Part shown: in pieces, positions 56,836-64,000 of the stretch
How positions within the stretch are numbered: position 1 is the first letter of the stretch
Layout: each line of letters begins with the position of its first letter
NCBI RefSeq assembly: GCF_000332275.1
Contig: NZ_CM001776.1
Location: 3,351,737 to 3,415,736, forward strand
Direction of reading: 5' to 3'
From: Synechococcus sp. PCC 7336
Lineage (GTDB): Bacteria > Cyanobacteriota > Cyanobacteriia > Thermostichales > PCC-7336
Length of the DNA stretch: 64,000 nt
The notes under the pieces: generated by a model
What the model was told of the DNA's origin: nothing
Database searches by the model: none
Seen by the model: only the letters and a program-made list of their open reading frames with translations
Position numbers and translations under genes: made by a program

Positions 56836-58602
56836 CCCTCATCCCCCGACCCCTCTCCCAACTTTGATCCTGCTGGCGAATTCAACAAAGCGTAATACTA
56901 CTGCAGATACTGGCCAGTGTTAGCTGCCGTGAGTCAAAGGGAAGGAGGCCCAAGGATGGTAAGTCTGCTCGAATAGCGGGCTGTCAGAATAGACATACTC
57001 TGCGGAACTAGGCGGCAGGAATAAACTGGAAGGCCGACGGTACAAAGGTACAGGCAATCTTTGTCTCCAAAGTAGAAATCCCTTATCCACTCGGCATTTC
57101 AGACTATTTCTCTGTTTAAAACCGATTGAGGTGCAGGGGCGTATTGATTGGAAATATGCCTTGAGTCTGGAGTTAGACGATCCCGGCATTGATGCTTCAG
57201 TGCTGAGCGAATTTCGCCAACGATTAGTGCGTGGCGGTGTGGAACAACAACTGCTCGATAAGTTGCTGGCTCGCGCTCAGGAACGTGGCTGGATTGAAGC
57301 AGGAGGAGCCCAACGAACTGACTCAACCCACGTTGAGGCTGCCCTTCGGAGGCTGCATCGGCTAGAGCTGATTGGCGAGACGTTACGAGCCGCCCTCAAT
57401 AGTTTGGCGGTGTTAGTCCCAGAGTGGTTGAGTGTGCTGCTCAGCCCAGATTGGTTCGAGCGCTATAGTTGCCGGGTGGAAGATTACCGATTCCCTCAAG
57501 ACAAGCAGGAACGTCATCAGATGATGCTGAGGTTCGGAACAGATGGGCATCGACTTCTCAGTGCCATCTATGCTGACCCAACAGGGCCGGATTGGCTCGG
57601 CCAAGTCCCGGCAGTGGAGGGGTCACCACAGGTGTGGATTCAACAGTTTTATCTCGATGCCGAGCAGCGCTTGCATCTGCGCGAACAAGCTCAAGGGCAA
57701 CCACCTAGCGGAGGGCGGATTGGCTCTCCCTATGAGCTGGAGGCTCGTTTCAGTCGCAAACGCCAGACCGAATGGGTGGGCTACAAAGTCCATCTCACCG
57801 AAATCTGCGAGGCCCATCAGCCCCACTTGATTACCCATGTAGAAACCACCAGGGCAACCACAGCTGATAGCAAGCTCACCCAATCGATTCATCAAGCCCT
57901 ACAGGACAAAGAACTCTGTCCGCAGGAGCATCTCGTCGATACCGCCTACATAGATGCCCCCCTGTCGATCGACACTCAACAGGTGTACAACATTGAGCTG
58001 CTGGGGCCGGTCTTGCCGGACAGTAGCTGGCAAGCTCGCACTCCCCAAGGACTCGATATCACTCACTTTGAAATTGATTGGACCCAGCAGCAAGCTCGCT
58101 GTCCACCCGGCCATCTCAGTTCAACTTGGGAACTTGAGCGCGACCAACGGGGGCAGCAGAGGGTGAAAATTCGCTTTCCCGCTCAAGTCTGTCAGGCTTG
58201 TCCCCTCAAAGCTCAATGCACCCGTTCTCAAAAAAATGGACGCTCTCTCTCTGTGCGGCCCCAAGCCCAACACCTTGCCTTACAACAAGCCCGAGACACA
58301 CAACAATCCGAGGAGTTTAAGCAGCGCTATGCAGCTCGCGCTGGGATTGAAGGCACTCTCTCTCAAGCGGTCTCATTTGGACTGCGACGCTGTCGTTATA
58401 AGGGCATCGCCAAAACCCACTTGCAACACGTCATAACTGCCACCGCTATAAATGTCGTACGCTTAATCAATTGGTTACACGAACAGCCCTTTGCTCAGAC
58501 TCGAACCTCTCACTTTGCACAATTGGCCAATACTCCATAGGAATGTTACGGAATAATTCGCCAGCAGCATCAGAATTGGGGGAAGGGGTTAGGGGATGGG
58601 GG
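56836..58602 (+). mobile_element. IS1182-type element with about 47-bp inverted ends
   Basis: The left end (from 56836) and the inverted right end (to 58602) align over about 47 bp: CCCTCATCCCCCGACCCC versus CCCCCATCCCCTAACCCC, and both run into CTGCTGGCGAATT. Between them is a transposase with the C-terminal two thirds of IS1182 proteins. The outer CCCTCATCCCC part resembles dispersed repeats common in cyanobacteria, so the true IS tip may be the inner CTGCTGGCGAATT at 56870 and 58567. Confidence 0.75.
57131..58540 (+). CDS. IS1182-family transposase, N-terminus missing
   Basis: 469 residues from a GTG. It opens directly at QGRIDWKYALSLELDDPG, which in full-length family members lies near residue 85, so the N-terminal domain (QxFLExLSDRQAAD region) is absent. 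The DDE catalytic part (QRTDSTHVEAALRRL, then VDTAYIDAPLSI, and the C-terminal Y/E region RYAARAGIEGTLSQAVSFGLRR in two motifs) and a CPLKAQCTRS zinc-ribbon-like segment are present. The 250 bp upstream within the element do not encode the missing part in any plus-strand frame. It is probably inactive. Confidence 0.8.
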   Translation: MQGRIDWKYALSLELDDPGIDASVLSEFRQRLVRGGVEQQLLDKLLARAQERGWIEAGGAQRTDSTHVEAALRRLHRLELIGETLRAALNSLAVLVPEWLSVLLSPDWFERYSCRVEDYRFPQDKQERHQMMLRFGTDGHRLLSAIYADPTGPDWLGQVPAVEGSPQVWIQQFYLDAEQRLHLREQAQGQPPSGGRIGSPYELEARFSRKRQTEWVGYKVHLTEICEAHQPHLITHVETTRATTADSKLTQSIHQALQDKELCPQEHLVDTAYIDAPLSIDTQQVYNIELLGPVLPDSSWQARTPQGLDITHFEIDWTQQQARCPPGHLSSTWELERDQRGQQRVKIRFPAQVCQACPLKAQCTRSQKNGRSLSVRPQAQHLALQQARDTQQSEEFKQRYAARAGIEGTLSQAVSFGLRRCRYKGIAKTHLQHVITATAINVVRLINWLHEQPFAQTRTSHFAQLANTP

Positions 58603-58697
58603 CCAGTCCCTTGTCGAACTCACGTCACTTTGGGGGCTTGCGTCCAACGAGAACACCTTGCGATCCCTGCCACTGCCAGGTCGTATGACTGAAAGGG

Positions 58698-59417
58698 TTA
58701 CTCTTCAGGTAAGTCTCCAAACTGTTGGCGATAGCGATCGAGCAGTGCTTCCGTTTCCGCTCGCTGCTGAAGTTCTTGTTCTAGTGCTTGCTGAGTGGCT
58801 TCCAGTTGCTGCTGTGTTTCTACCTTTGCAGCAGTGGCTTCTTGCAGGGCCAAAACCAGCTCGTCGGAGACGAGTAGTTTTTCGCCGGTATCTTCCCGAT
58901 AGAAGCTGAGGCGATCGCCTTCAACTTCTAGGCGCAATTGCAAGCGTTCACTGCGCTTGTCAGTAATGGGGGCATAATCATCCCCAACCAATTGGTAGCC
59001 GAGCAATTGCCCTTCAATCCAATCCCCTTTCGGATCGAAGAGCCAATACTCTTGCACCTCCAAACTTTCGTAGAGATGCTTTTTGCTCTCAAAGTCTTGC
59101 TTGCTCGTACTGGCAGAGGTGATTTCAAAGATAACGGTAGGTGCCTTACTCTCTTCCCATACCTTATAGCAGTCTCTCCCTCCCGGCTCCACATCGAAGA
59201 TAACCATCACATCGGGAGCCACCCGTAATTTGGGAAAGCCTTGGGCGTAGTACAAAAACTGGTTGGCCAAAACTGTGGCCCGACGTCCGCTCACGTGCTG
59301 CCGCAGGGCTTCGAGGATCGTCAGAATGGCATAAAGGTGGGCGTAGCTTTCGGCCAAGGGCTCGTCATCCCTGACTGGATAAACAGGCTCGGTATGGGGT
59401 CGAGCAATGGCAATCAT
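58698..59417 (-). CDS. Uma2-family (DUF820) PD-(D/E)XK nuclease-like protein
   Basis: 239 residues. Residues 20-170 have the restriction-endonuclease-like core: APDVMVIFDVEPGGR, PTVIFEITSASTSKQDFESK and EYWLFDPKGDWIEGQLLGY. The C-terminal 45 residues form a glutamine-rich coiled coil (TQQQLEATQQALEQELQQ). Uma2 proteins are very numerous in cyanobacteria and their role is not established. Divergent from the hydrolase gene at 59558. Confidence 0.88.
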   Translation of the reverse strand: MIAIARPHTEPVYPVRDDEPLAESYAHLYAILTILEALRQHVSGRRATVLANQFLYYAQGFPKLRVAPDVMVIFDVEPGGRDCYKVWEESKAPTVIFEITSASTSKQDFESKKHLYESLEVQEYWLFDPKGDWIEGQLLGYQLVGDDYAPITDKRSERLQLRLEVEGDRLSFYREDTGEKLLVSDELVLALQEATAAKVETQQQLEATQQALEQELQQRAETEALLDRYRQQFGDLPEE

Positions 59418-59557
59418 AGTCTCGATACAGCAGCAGCTCGTCTCTCTTAGATTAACCTCAACCCATTGCGAGCGATCGCCCCTCCGATCGACATTTGCTA
59501 CACTCCCCCTTTAGTCACAATGGAGCAAATCCCGTTAGCTAACTCGGAAGCTTCGCA

Positions 59558-60337
59558 ATGGTCGAGATCGCCCTCAAAAACAAACCCTTTTTACTCAACG
59601 GAACCACCGATCGCGCCTGTCTGCTCCTGCACGGTCTAGGTGGTGGAGTCTACGAAATACAGCTACTGGGAGAGGTCTTGCACCGACAAGGGTGGACTGT
59701 GCGGGGAATTGCCTATCCCGGCCACGATCGCCCCGCCCCCAAAATGCCGCGCTCGACCTGGCAGCAATGGTTTGAAAGCATCCTCACCGCCTATCTATCT
59801 CTTGCCAATACCCACGATTCCGTCTCGGTTGTTGGATTCTCTACAGGCTGTCCGCTGGCCTTATATCTAGCCGCTTCCCATCCCGTCGATCGCCTCGTGC
59901 TGCTTTCCCCCTACCTCAAAATTCGTTACGAGTGGTATTTCGGCTTGCCGTTGGAGGTTTACGTTCGCACCCTCGGATATGTCATCGAAGATATTCCTCG
60001 CTTTCGCCTGCCCATTCGCGATCGCCACATGGAAGCCGCTGCCCGCAGTGTCGCGTTTTTTCAAACCTTCAACATGGCTGCAGTGCGCAGTGCCATCCAG
60101 TTAATTGAAGACTATGCCAAACCTGTTATTCCGAAGATTTCTAACCCCATTGCGATCGTGCAATCCAAGCGGGATTCAGTCGTGGCCCCTGCTGGAGCTG
60201 ACTATATTTACCGGAATGTTGCATCCGCCGATAAAGAGCTGACTTGGCTGACGGAATCGGACCATATCATTACGCTCGATCTAGAACGCCAGCAGGTGTT
60301 CGATAAAGTGGGAACGTTTTTAGCACAAGGGCACTAG
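59558..60337 (+). CDS. Alpha/beta hydrolase, carboxylesterase/monoacylglycerol lipase-like
   Basis: 259 residues. LLLHGLGGGVYEIQLLGEVL is the oxyanion region, the nucleophile serine is in VVGFSTGCPLALYL, the aspartate is in QSKRDSVVAP and the histidine in ESDHIITLD, as in thermophilic carboxylesterases and monoacylglycerol lipases. Cytosolic, with no signal peptide. The substrate is not known. Confidence 0.88.
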   Translation: MVEIALKNKPFLLNGTTDRACLLLHGLGGGVYEIQLLGEVLHRQGWTVRGIAYPGHDRPAPKMPRSTWQQWFESILTAYLSLANTHDSVSVVGFSTGCPLALYLAASHPVDRLVLLSPYLKIRYEWYFGLPLEVYVRTLGYVIEDIPRFRLPIRDRHMEAAARSVAFFQTFNMAAVRSAIQLIEDYAKPVIPKISNPIAIVQSKRDSVVAPAGADYIYRNVASADKELTWLTESDHIITLDLERQQVFDKVGTFLAQGH

Positions 60338-60907
60338 GCTGAAGGCGATCGCCTCTGTTCGCAGGCCCGATTGTCCTATCCAACCTTCAGGCAGATTGTA
60401 AAATCCTCGATAATGCATCCCATCAGGGGTTTACAGAGAATCTTCTGAACATATGTGCTCGCTCTGAACCTAACGGTCGCGTCTTTCAGGCATCTTGCAA
60501 CGCTTTGGGCAGCGGCGATGTCGTCACAACGGTCTTGGACTTGGCCACCGGCCTGCAACGGGGGGCGATCGACGCAGACGACCCCGCCTTTCCCACCCTG
60601 CTCTCGGTGGATGGCGAAGTCTATGGCTTTGGGAGCGAGCGAACTAATCTCTGGTTTCCCAAAAGAGTCGATTTGCTCAACTCAATTGGAAACTCAATCG
60701 AAAAATTTTTAATTCAATTTTTGCCAGTCTATTTTTCTCGACGCAGAGTCATCAATCGCAGTCCTGGCAAGTCATTTCGGAGTCACAAACTAGAAAAACA
60801 CTTACTTGTAACAAATAGAGTTGTTCTATCGAATATTGATATCTTTTCTGTCTCATCTCATTCACATAAAAGGACAGTATCTTCGTGCTGAAGGCACGGA
60901 GAGATTG
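60338..60907. other. 570-bp region with a possible gene remnant
   Basis: A plus-strand frame open from about 60382 to 60891 has a protein-like stretch (SGDVVTTVLDLATGLQRGAI, DADDPAFPTLLSVDGEVYGF, GSERTNLWFPKR) but no good start or known family; only a TTG at 60505 could begin it. From 60700 the DNA becomes AT-rich and ends with the ribosome-binding site of the PhnD gene. No Pho box was identified. Confidence 0.4.
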
Positions 60908-61909
60908 ATGTTTAAGCTATCTTTTTCCTCAACGGTTGCACTGGCTGCAGTAGCGATCGGGGGCTTAGTCGCTTGCGGTTCTCTATCGACCACCAGCCAG
61001 AATGAAATTGTCGAATTGGACTTTGGCATTCTGTCTACCGAGACTCAAGCTAGCCAAAAGCCTCTGTGGGAACCCTTTGTGGAGGCGATCGGGCAGTGTG
61101 TCGGTTTGCCCGTCAATGCTGTCTACGCCACCCAATACTCCGGCCTAATTGAGGCTATGCGGTTTGGCGATCTCGAGCTGGCTTGGTATGGGGGCAAATC
61201 CTATATTGAAGCAGCGAGGATCGCAGGGGCCGAGGCATTTGCCCAAACAGTCTCGGCGGATGGCTCGCGCGGTTATTACGGCCACCTGATTACCTATAAA
61301 GACCACCCCATGCTTGAGGAGATCGACCTAGAGGCTCAAAATGGCGATGAATATGTGATTGCCAACGCCTCCGAGCTCGCGTTTGCCTTTATCGATCCCA
61401 ATTCCACCTCCGGTTTTTTGGTGCCCAGCTACTATGTCTTCGGGCAGAATGGCGTGAACCCCAACACCGCTTTCGAAAACCTGATTTTTGCAGGCAATCA
61501 CGAGGCTGCCACCCTATCGGTAGCGAATGCCCATTTGGACGTTGCCGCCACCAATAGCGAGGCTCTGCAGCGGATTGCCCTAGCGAATCCAGAAATCCTA
61601 GAGAAAATTCAAATTATTTGGACTTCCCCGATCATTCCCGGCGAACCGATCGCCTACCGCCAAGATCTGCCAGAGGATCTCAAAGCCACCATTCGGACGT
61701 GCTTTCACAATTTTGATGACCCATCAATTCTCAACCCGTTGCAGTGGTCGGCCTTAGAACCTGCAGACGACAGTCGTTGGGACACCATTCGCGAGTTGGA
61801 TCTCGCCAAACAGATTCTCGAAGTGGAAAACAGCGCTACCCGCGAGGAGGTCAAAGCCCGCCAGTTGGCCGAACTCAATGCCGAATTGGAGGCACTGGGA
61901 CAAAAGTAA
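60908..61909 (+). CDS. phnD: PhnD-family phosphonate/phosphite/phosphate-binding lipoprotein
   Basis: 333 residues from the ATG at 60908, which follows GGAGAG; the frame extends back to 60821 without an N-terminus typical of the family. The signal peptide ends in a lipobox, LVAC at about 15-18, so it is membrane-anchored. LDFGILSTETQASQKPLWEP, AMRFGDLELAWYGGKSYIEA and IDPNSTSGFLVPSYY are diagnostic of PhnD-type binding proteins. No phnC or phnE lies in the window: downstream is a 65-codon ORF and gatA. It may serve a transporter elsewhere. Confidence 0.88.
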   Translation: MFKLSFSSTVALAAVAIGGLVACGSLSTTSQNEIVELDFGILSTETQASQKPLWEPFVEAIGQCVGLPVNAVYATQYSGLIEAMRFGDLELAWYGGKSYIEAARIAGAEAFAQTVSADGSRGYYGHLITYKDHPMLEEIDLEAQNGDEYVIANASELAFAFIDPNSTSGFLVPSYYVFGQNGVNPNTAFENLIFAGNHEAATLSVANAHLDVAATNSEALQRIALANPEILEKIQIIWTSPIIPGEPIAYRQDLPEDLKATIRTCFHNFDDPSILNPLQWSALEPADDSRWDTIRELDLAKQILEVENSATREEVKARQLAELNAELEALGQK

Positions 61910-61990
61910 TGGGCCGAGAATTTTTCGCAGGTCTCCCCTTGGTAGGGGGCCTGACTTTATGCCAGACGTCAGTTCGACACAAGTGTCTAG

Positions 61991-62011
61991 CCCCCATCCC
62001 CTACCCCCCAA
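61991..62011. repeat. Partial copy of the CCCCCATCCCCTA repeat
   Basis: CCCCCATCCCCTACCCCCCAA matches the outer part of the inverted ends of the IS element at 56836-58602. Only about 21 bp are shared. Confidence 0.6.
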
Positions 62012-62059
62012 TGCAGAGCCATTGAACTGAGGTATGCCCGAGAACTCGGCCCCATTTGA

Positions 62060-62257
62060 CTAGCTCATTGCCGCATGGCTGCAGTTGTAGTCACTGCTGA
62101 AGGTGGAAGGCATTTCCCCTTGAATGTGGTTGAGATAGTGGGTGCTGCCCGGTAAACCAATGGCTTTATTGGCACGCATTAACAGCGATTGTTCCCGATT
62201 TCTAGCTCTGGCTCGGTGAGACAGATTGAGACGGCGCAAGTCTTTTCGCAGTGTCAT
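62060..62257 (-). CDS. Small basic protein of 65 residues
   Basis: The ATG at 62257 has GGAGG eight bases upstream and gives MTLRKDLRRLNLSHRARARN, then REQSLLMRANKAIGLPGSTH and YLNHIQGEMPSTFSSDYNC. An ATG 15 bp further upstream is open but less well placed. Highly basic N-terminal half, suggesting nucleic-acid or ribosome binding; no family recognised. Confidence 0.5.
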   Translation of the reverse strand: MTLRKDLRRLNLSHRARARNREQSLLMRANKAIGLPGSTHYLNHIQGEMPSTFSSDYNCSHAAMS

Positions 62258-62382
62258 CCTCTCGTCCTCCAATCCTACTCATCCCCCGCCTCTATCATAC
62301 AATGACTCCATAAAACGTATCAATAGATACAATTTATTAATTTCTTAATGCCACTTGCCTGCAATACGATCGTCCTATGACC

Positions 62383-63834
62383 CTATGCGATCGCGATCGG
62401 CGGTCGCTGCTTGTGCCAGTCAGTAGCTTGCTCGTAAGCATAGGCCGCCTGAAATAACTGCATCTCGCCCAGCGCCTTGCCAATTAACTGCAGGCCAACG
62501 GGGAGCCCCTGTGAAAAGCCACAAGGCAGGCTCAGTCCCGGCAAGCCCGCTAAGTTGACCGGAATCGTCATTAAATCGGACAGGTACATACTCAGTGGGT
62601 CACCCACCTTAGCTCCCGCCTTAAAAGCCACCGAGGGAGAAGTGGGGCTCAACAAGACATCTGCTTTTGCAAAGGCTGCCTCAAAATCCCGCTTAATCAG
62701 CGTCCGTACCTTTTGTGCCTTGAGGTAGTAGGCATCGTAATATCCTGCTGATAGCGCGTAGGTACCGATCGCGATGCGGCGCTTCACTTCTGCCCCAAAA
62801 CCGCGCTCGCGAGTCTTGGCATACATACCGATCAGCGAATCCGCCTCTTCTCTAAGGCCATACTTGACCCCGTCATAGCGAGCTAAATTAGCTGACGCCT
62901 CGGAGGGAGCAATGATGTAGTAGGTCGATAGACCGTACTTAAAGGTGGGACATTCCACTTCTACGATCTCGGCACCGAGTTCCTCGTAGGTGGCGATCGC
63001 CCTCTGCACTAGCTCCTTCACATCCTCTTCGCAGCCCTCCCCCATCAAATCTTTAATCACCCCAATCCGCAGCCCTGCAATCTCGGGCTTTAGCGCCGCT
63101 GCATAATCGGGAATTTCCACATCGAGACTGGTGGCATCCATCGGGTCGCGACCGGCGATCGCCTGTAATAACAGCGCCGCATCCTCCACTGTGCGGGCAA
63201 ACGGGCCAATTTGGTCGAGGGAGGAGGCAAATGCCACCAAGCCGTAGCGAGACACCAAGCCATAGGTGGGCTTCATGCCGACTACGCCGCAGAACGAGGC
63301 CGGTTGCCGAATCGACCCCCCCGTATCGGAGCCCAAGGAAATAACAGCTTGATCCGCCGAGACTGCTGCTGCCGAGCCCCCAGAAGAGCCTCCCGGCACG
63401 CAGTCCAAATCCCACGGATTCGCCGTTAACTGCATTGCTGAGTTTTCTGTCGAGCTGCCCATCGCAAACTCGTCCAAATTGGTTTTGCCCACCATCACCG
63501 CCCCCGCCGCGTTTAGCTTCTGGGTCACAGTTGATTCGTAGGGGGGGATAAATCCGGCCAAAATGTGGGAGGCACAGGTGGTGGCGATGCCTTTGGTACA
63601 CATATTGTCTTTGATGGCGATGGGGATGCCTGCCAGAGGACTTAGCTCTTCACCGGCTTGGAGGCGATCGTCCACGGCGGCAGCCTGCTCTAGGGCTTTT
63701 TCCTCAGTCAGGGTAAGAAAGCTTTTGAGTTTGGATTCTAGCTGTTGGGTCCGCTCCAGATACTCCCGCGCAATGTCGACAGCAGTGCGATCGCCCTGCT
63801 GTAATTGGGTCTGAAGGGTGCGAATGACGGACAT
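62383..63834 (-). CDS. gatA: Glutamyl-tRNA(Gln) amidotransferase subunit A
   Basis: 483 residues. Amidase-signature subunit of GatCAB, which converts Glu-tRNA(Gln) to Gln-tRNA(Gln); cyanobacteria lack GlnRS and need it. The Ser-cisSer-Lys triad is K75 ([10 protein letters not shown]), S150 (PGGSSGGS) and the nucleophile S174 ([11 protein letters not shown]). [13 protein letters not shown]-type motif ([20 protein letters not shown]) is also present. Length is normal. gatB and gatC are not adjacent. Confidence 0.97.
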   Translation of the reverse strand: MSVIRTLQTQLQQGDRTAVDIAREYLERTQQLESKLKSFLTLTEEKALEQAAAVDDRLQAGEELSPLAGIPIAIKDNMCTKGIATTCASHILAGFIPPYESTVTQKLNAAGAVMVGKTNLDEFAMGSSTENSAMQLTANPWDLDCVPGGSSGGSAAAVSADQAVISLGSDTGGSIRQPASFCGVVGMKPTYGLVSRYGLVAFASSLDQIGPFARTVEDAALLLQAIAGRDPMDATSLDVEIPDYAAALKPEIAGLRIGVIKDLMGEGCEEDVKELVQRAIATYEELGAEIVEVECPTFKYGLSTYYIIAPSEASANLARYDGVKYGLREEADSLIGMYAKTRERGFGAEVKRRIAIGTYALSAGYYDAYYLKAQKVRTLIKRDFEAAFAKADVLLSPTSPSVAFKAGAKVGDPLSMYLSDLMTIPVNLAGLPGLSLPCGFSQGLPVGLQLIGKALGEMQLFQAAYAYEQATDWHKQRPPIAIA

Positions 63835-64000
63835 AAACAGTCAACCTTACTGTTCGAACTGCGCGCTTGGGGCCTGTACGAGCAGACCGCGACAAACACA
63901 TAGTCTAGCGTACTGCCTGCAGTGCTTTGGGAGGGATTCTTGCCAACCTGAAAAAACACGAACTACTATGCCTCTAATGGCTTTCGCCCTGCCGTCGAGC

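Noticed and set aside
56920-57189. Minus-strand ORF inside the left part of the IS element as a real gene
   Set aside because: Part overlaps the transposase and the rest is unidentified; kept only as a finding about replaced sequence.
63968-64000. Start of a new gene at the right end (ATG at 63968)
   Set aside because: Only 11 codons remain and there is no clear ribosome-binding site, so it cannot be supported.

Overview
The window looks like the chromosome of a unicellular or simple filamentous cyanobacterium. The highly iterated palindrome GCGATCGC recurs throughout. The gene content is also cyanobacterial: a str operon running rpsL-rpsG-fusA-tuf-rpsJ, the plastid-type ribosomal protein PSRP-3/Ycf65, CobN, MltG next to a YqeG-type phosphatase, AAA_35/CHASE2 and CHAT/DUF928 proteins, and several orphan multi-sensor kinases. 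No species is claimed.

Layout. 1-8.3 kb: a cut-off secreted protein, ftsH with a clear terminator, an Rpn-type nuclease, an RnfD-like membrane protein coupled to an exported DUF2330 protein, a ferredoxin/metallo-beta-lactamase fusion and a small HTH regulator. 8.5-13.6 kb: tRNA-Phe and the str operon. 13.7-16 kb: a decayed Rpn relative and a homocysteine-biosynthesis (DUF39-type) gene. 16.1-26.5 kb: an accessory island with an AAA_35-CHASE2 protein, DUF928, a TPR-CHAT caspase-like protein, HicAB, a two-partner-secretion TpsB transporter and a second AAA_35-type NTPase. 26.7-35 kb: cysteine desulfurase, diguanylate cyclase, mltG, yqeG-like, dnaG and a secreted beta-rich protein. 35.5-41 kb: histidine kinase, ferritin-like protein, iron-type alcohol dehydrogenase and a DapL-like aminotransferase. 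41-46.6 kb: an intergenic miniature element and a 1251-residue CBS/PAS kinase. 46.6-53.2 kb: cobN, a hydrolase, a DM13-like protein, PSRP-3 and rbgA. 53.3-64 kb: glycosyltransferase, bioF, a Sfp-type phosphopantetheinyl transferase, an IS1182-type element, a Uma2 nuclease, a hydrolase, a PhnD lipoprotein and gatA.

Two themes stand out. First, the accessory island resembles the recurring cyanobacterial grouping of two-partner secretion with CHAT proteases, but it is decaying: the CHAT gene appears to lack one base and tpsB appears to have lost about 100 codons. Second, mobile and repeat sequences have reshaped genes. One CCCCCTAAATCCCCC hairpin repeat lies in frame inside cobN, another abuts a cysteine desulfurase gene, and a third forms the inverted ends of a 171-bp miniature element. 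A TnpB-type right-end hairpin sits directly before bioF. The IS1182 element lacks a recognisable transposase N-terminus. The phosphopantetheinyl transferase reading frame extends well upstream of any ATG, GTG or TTG and reaches an ATA placed ideally behind a ribosome-binding site.

All calls come from reading the sequence and remembered family features. No database search was run.
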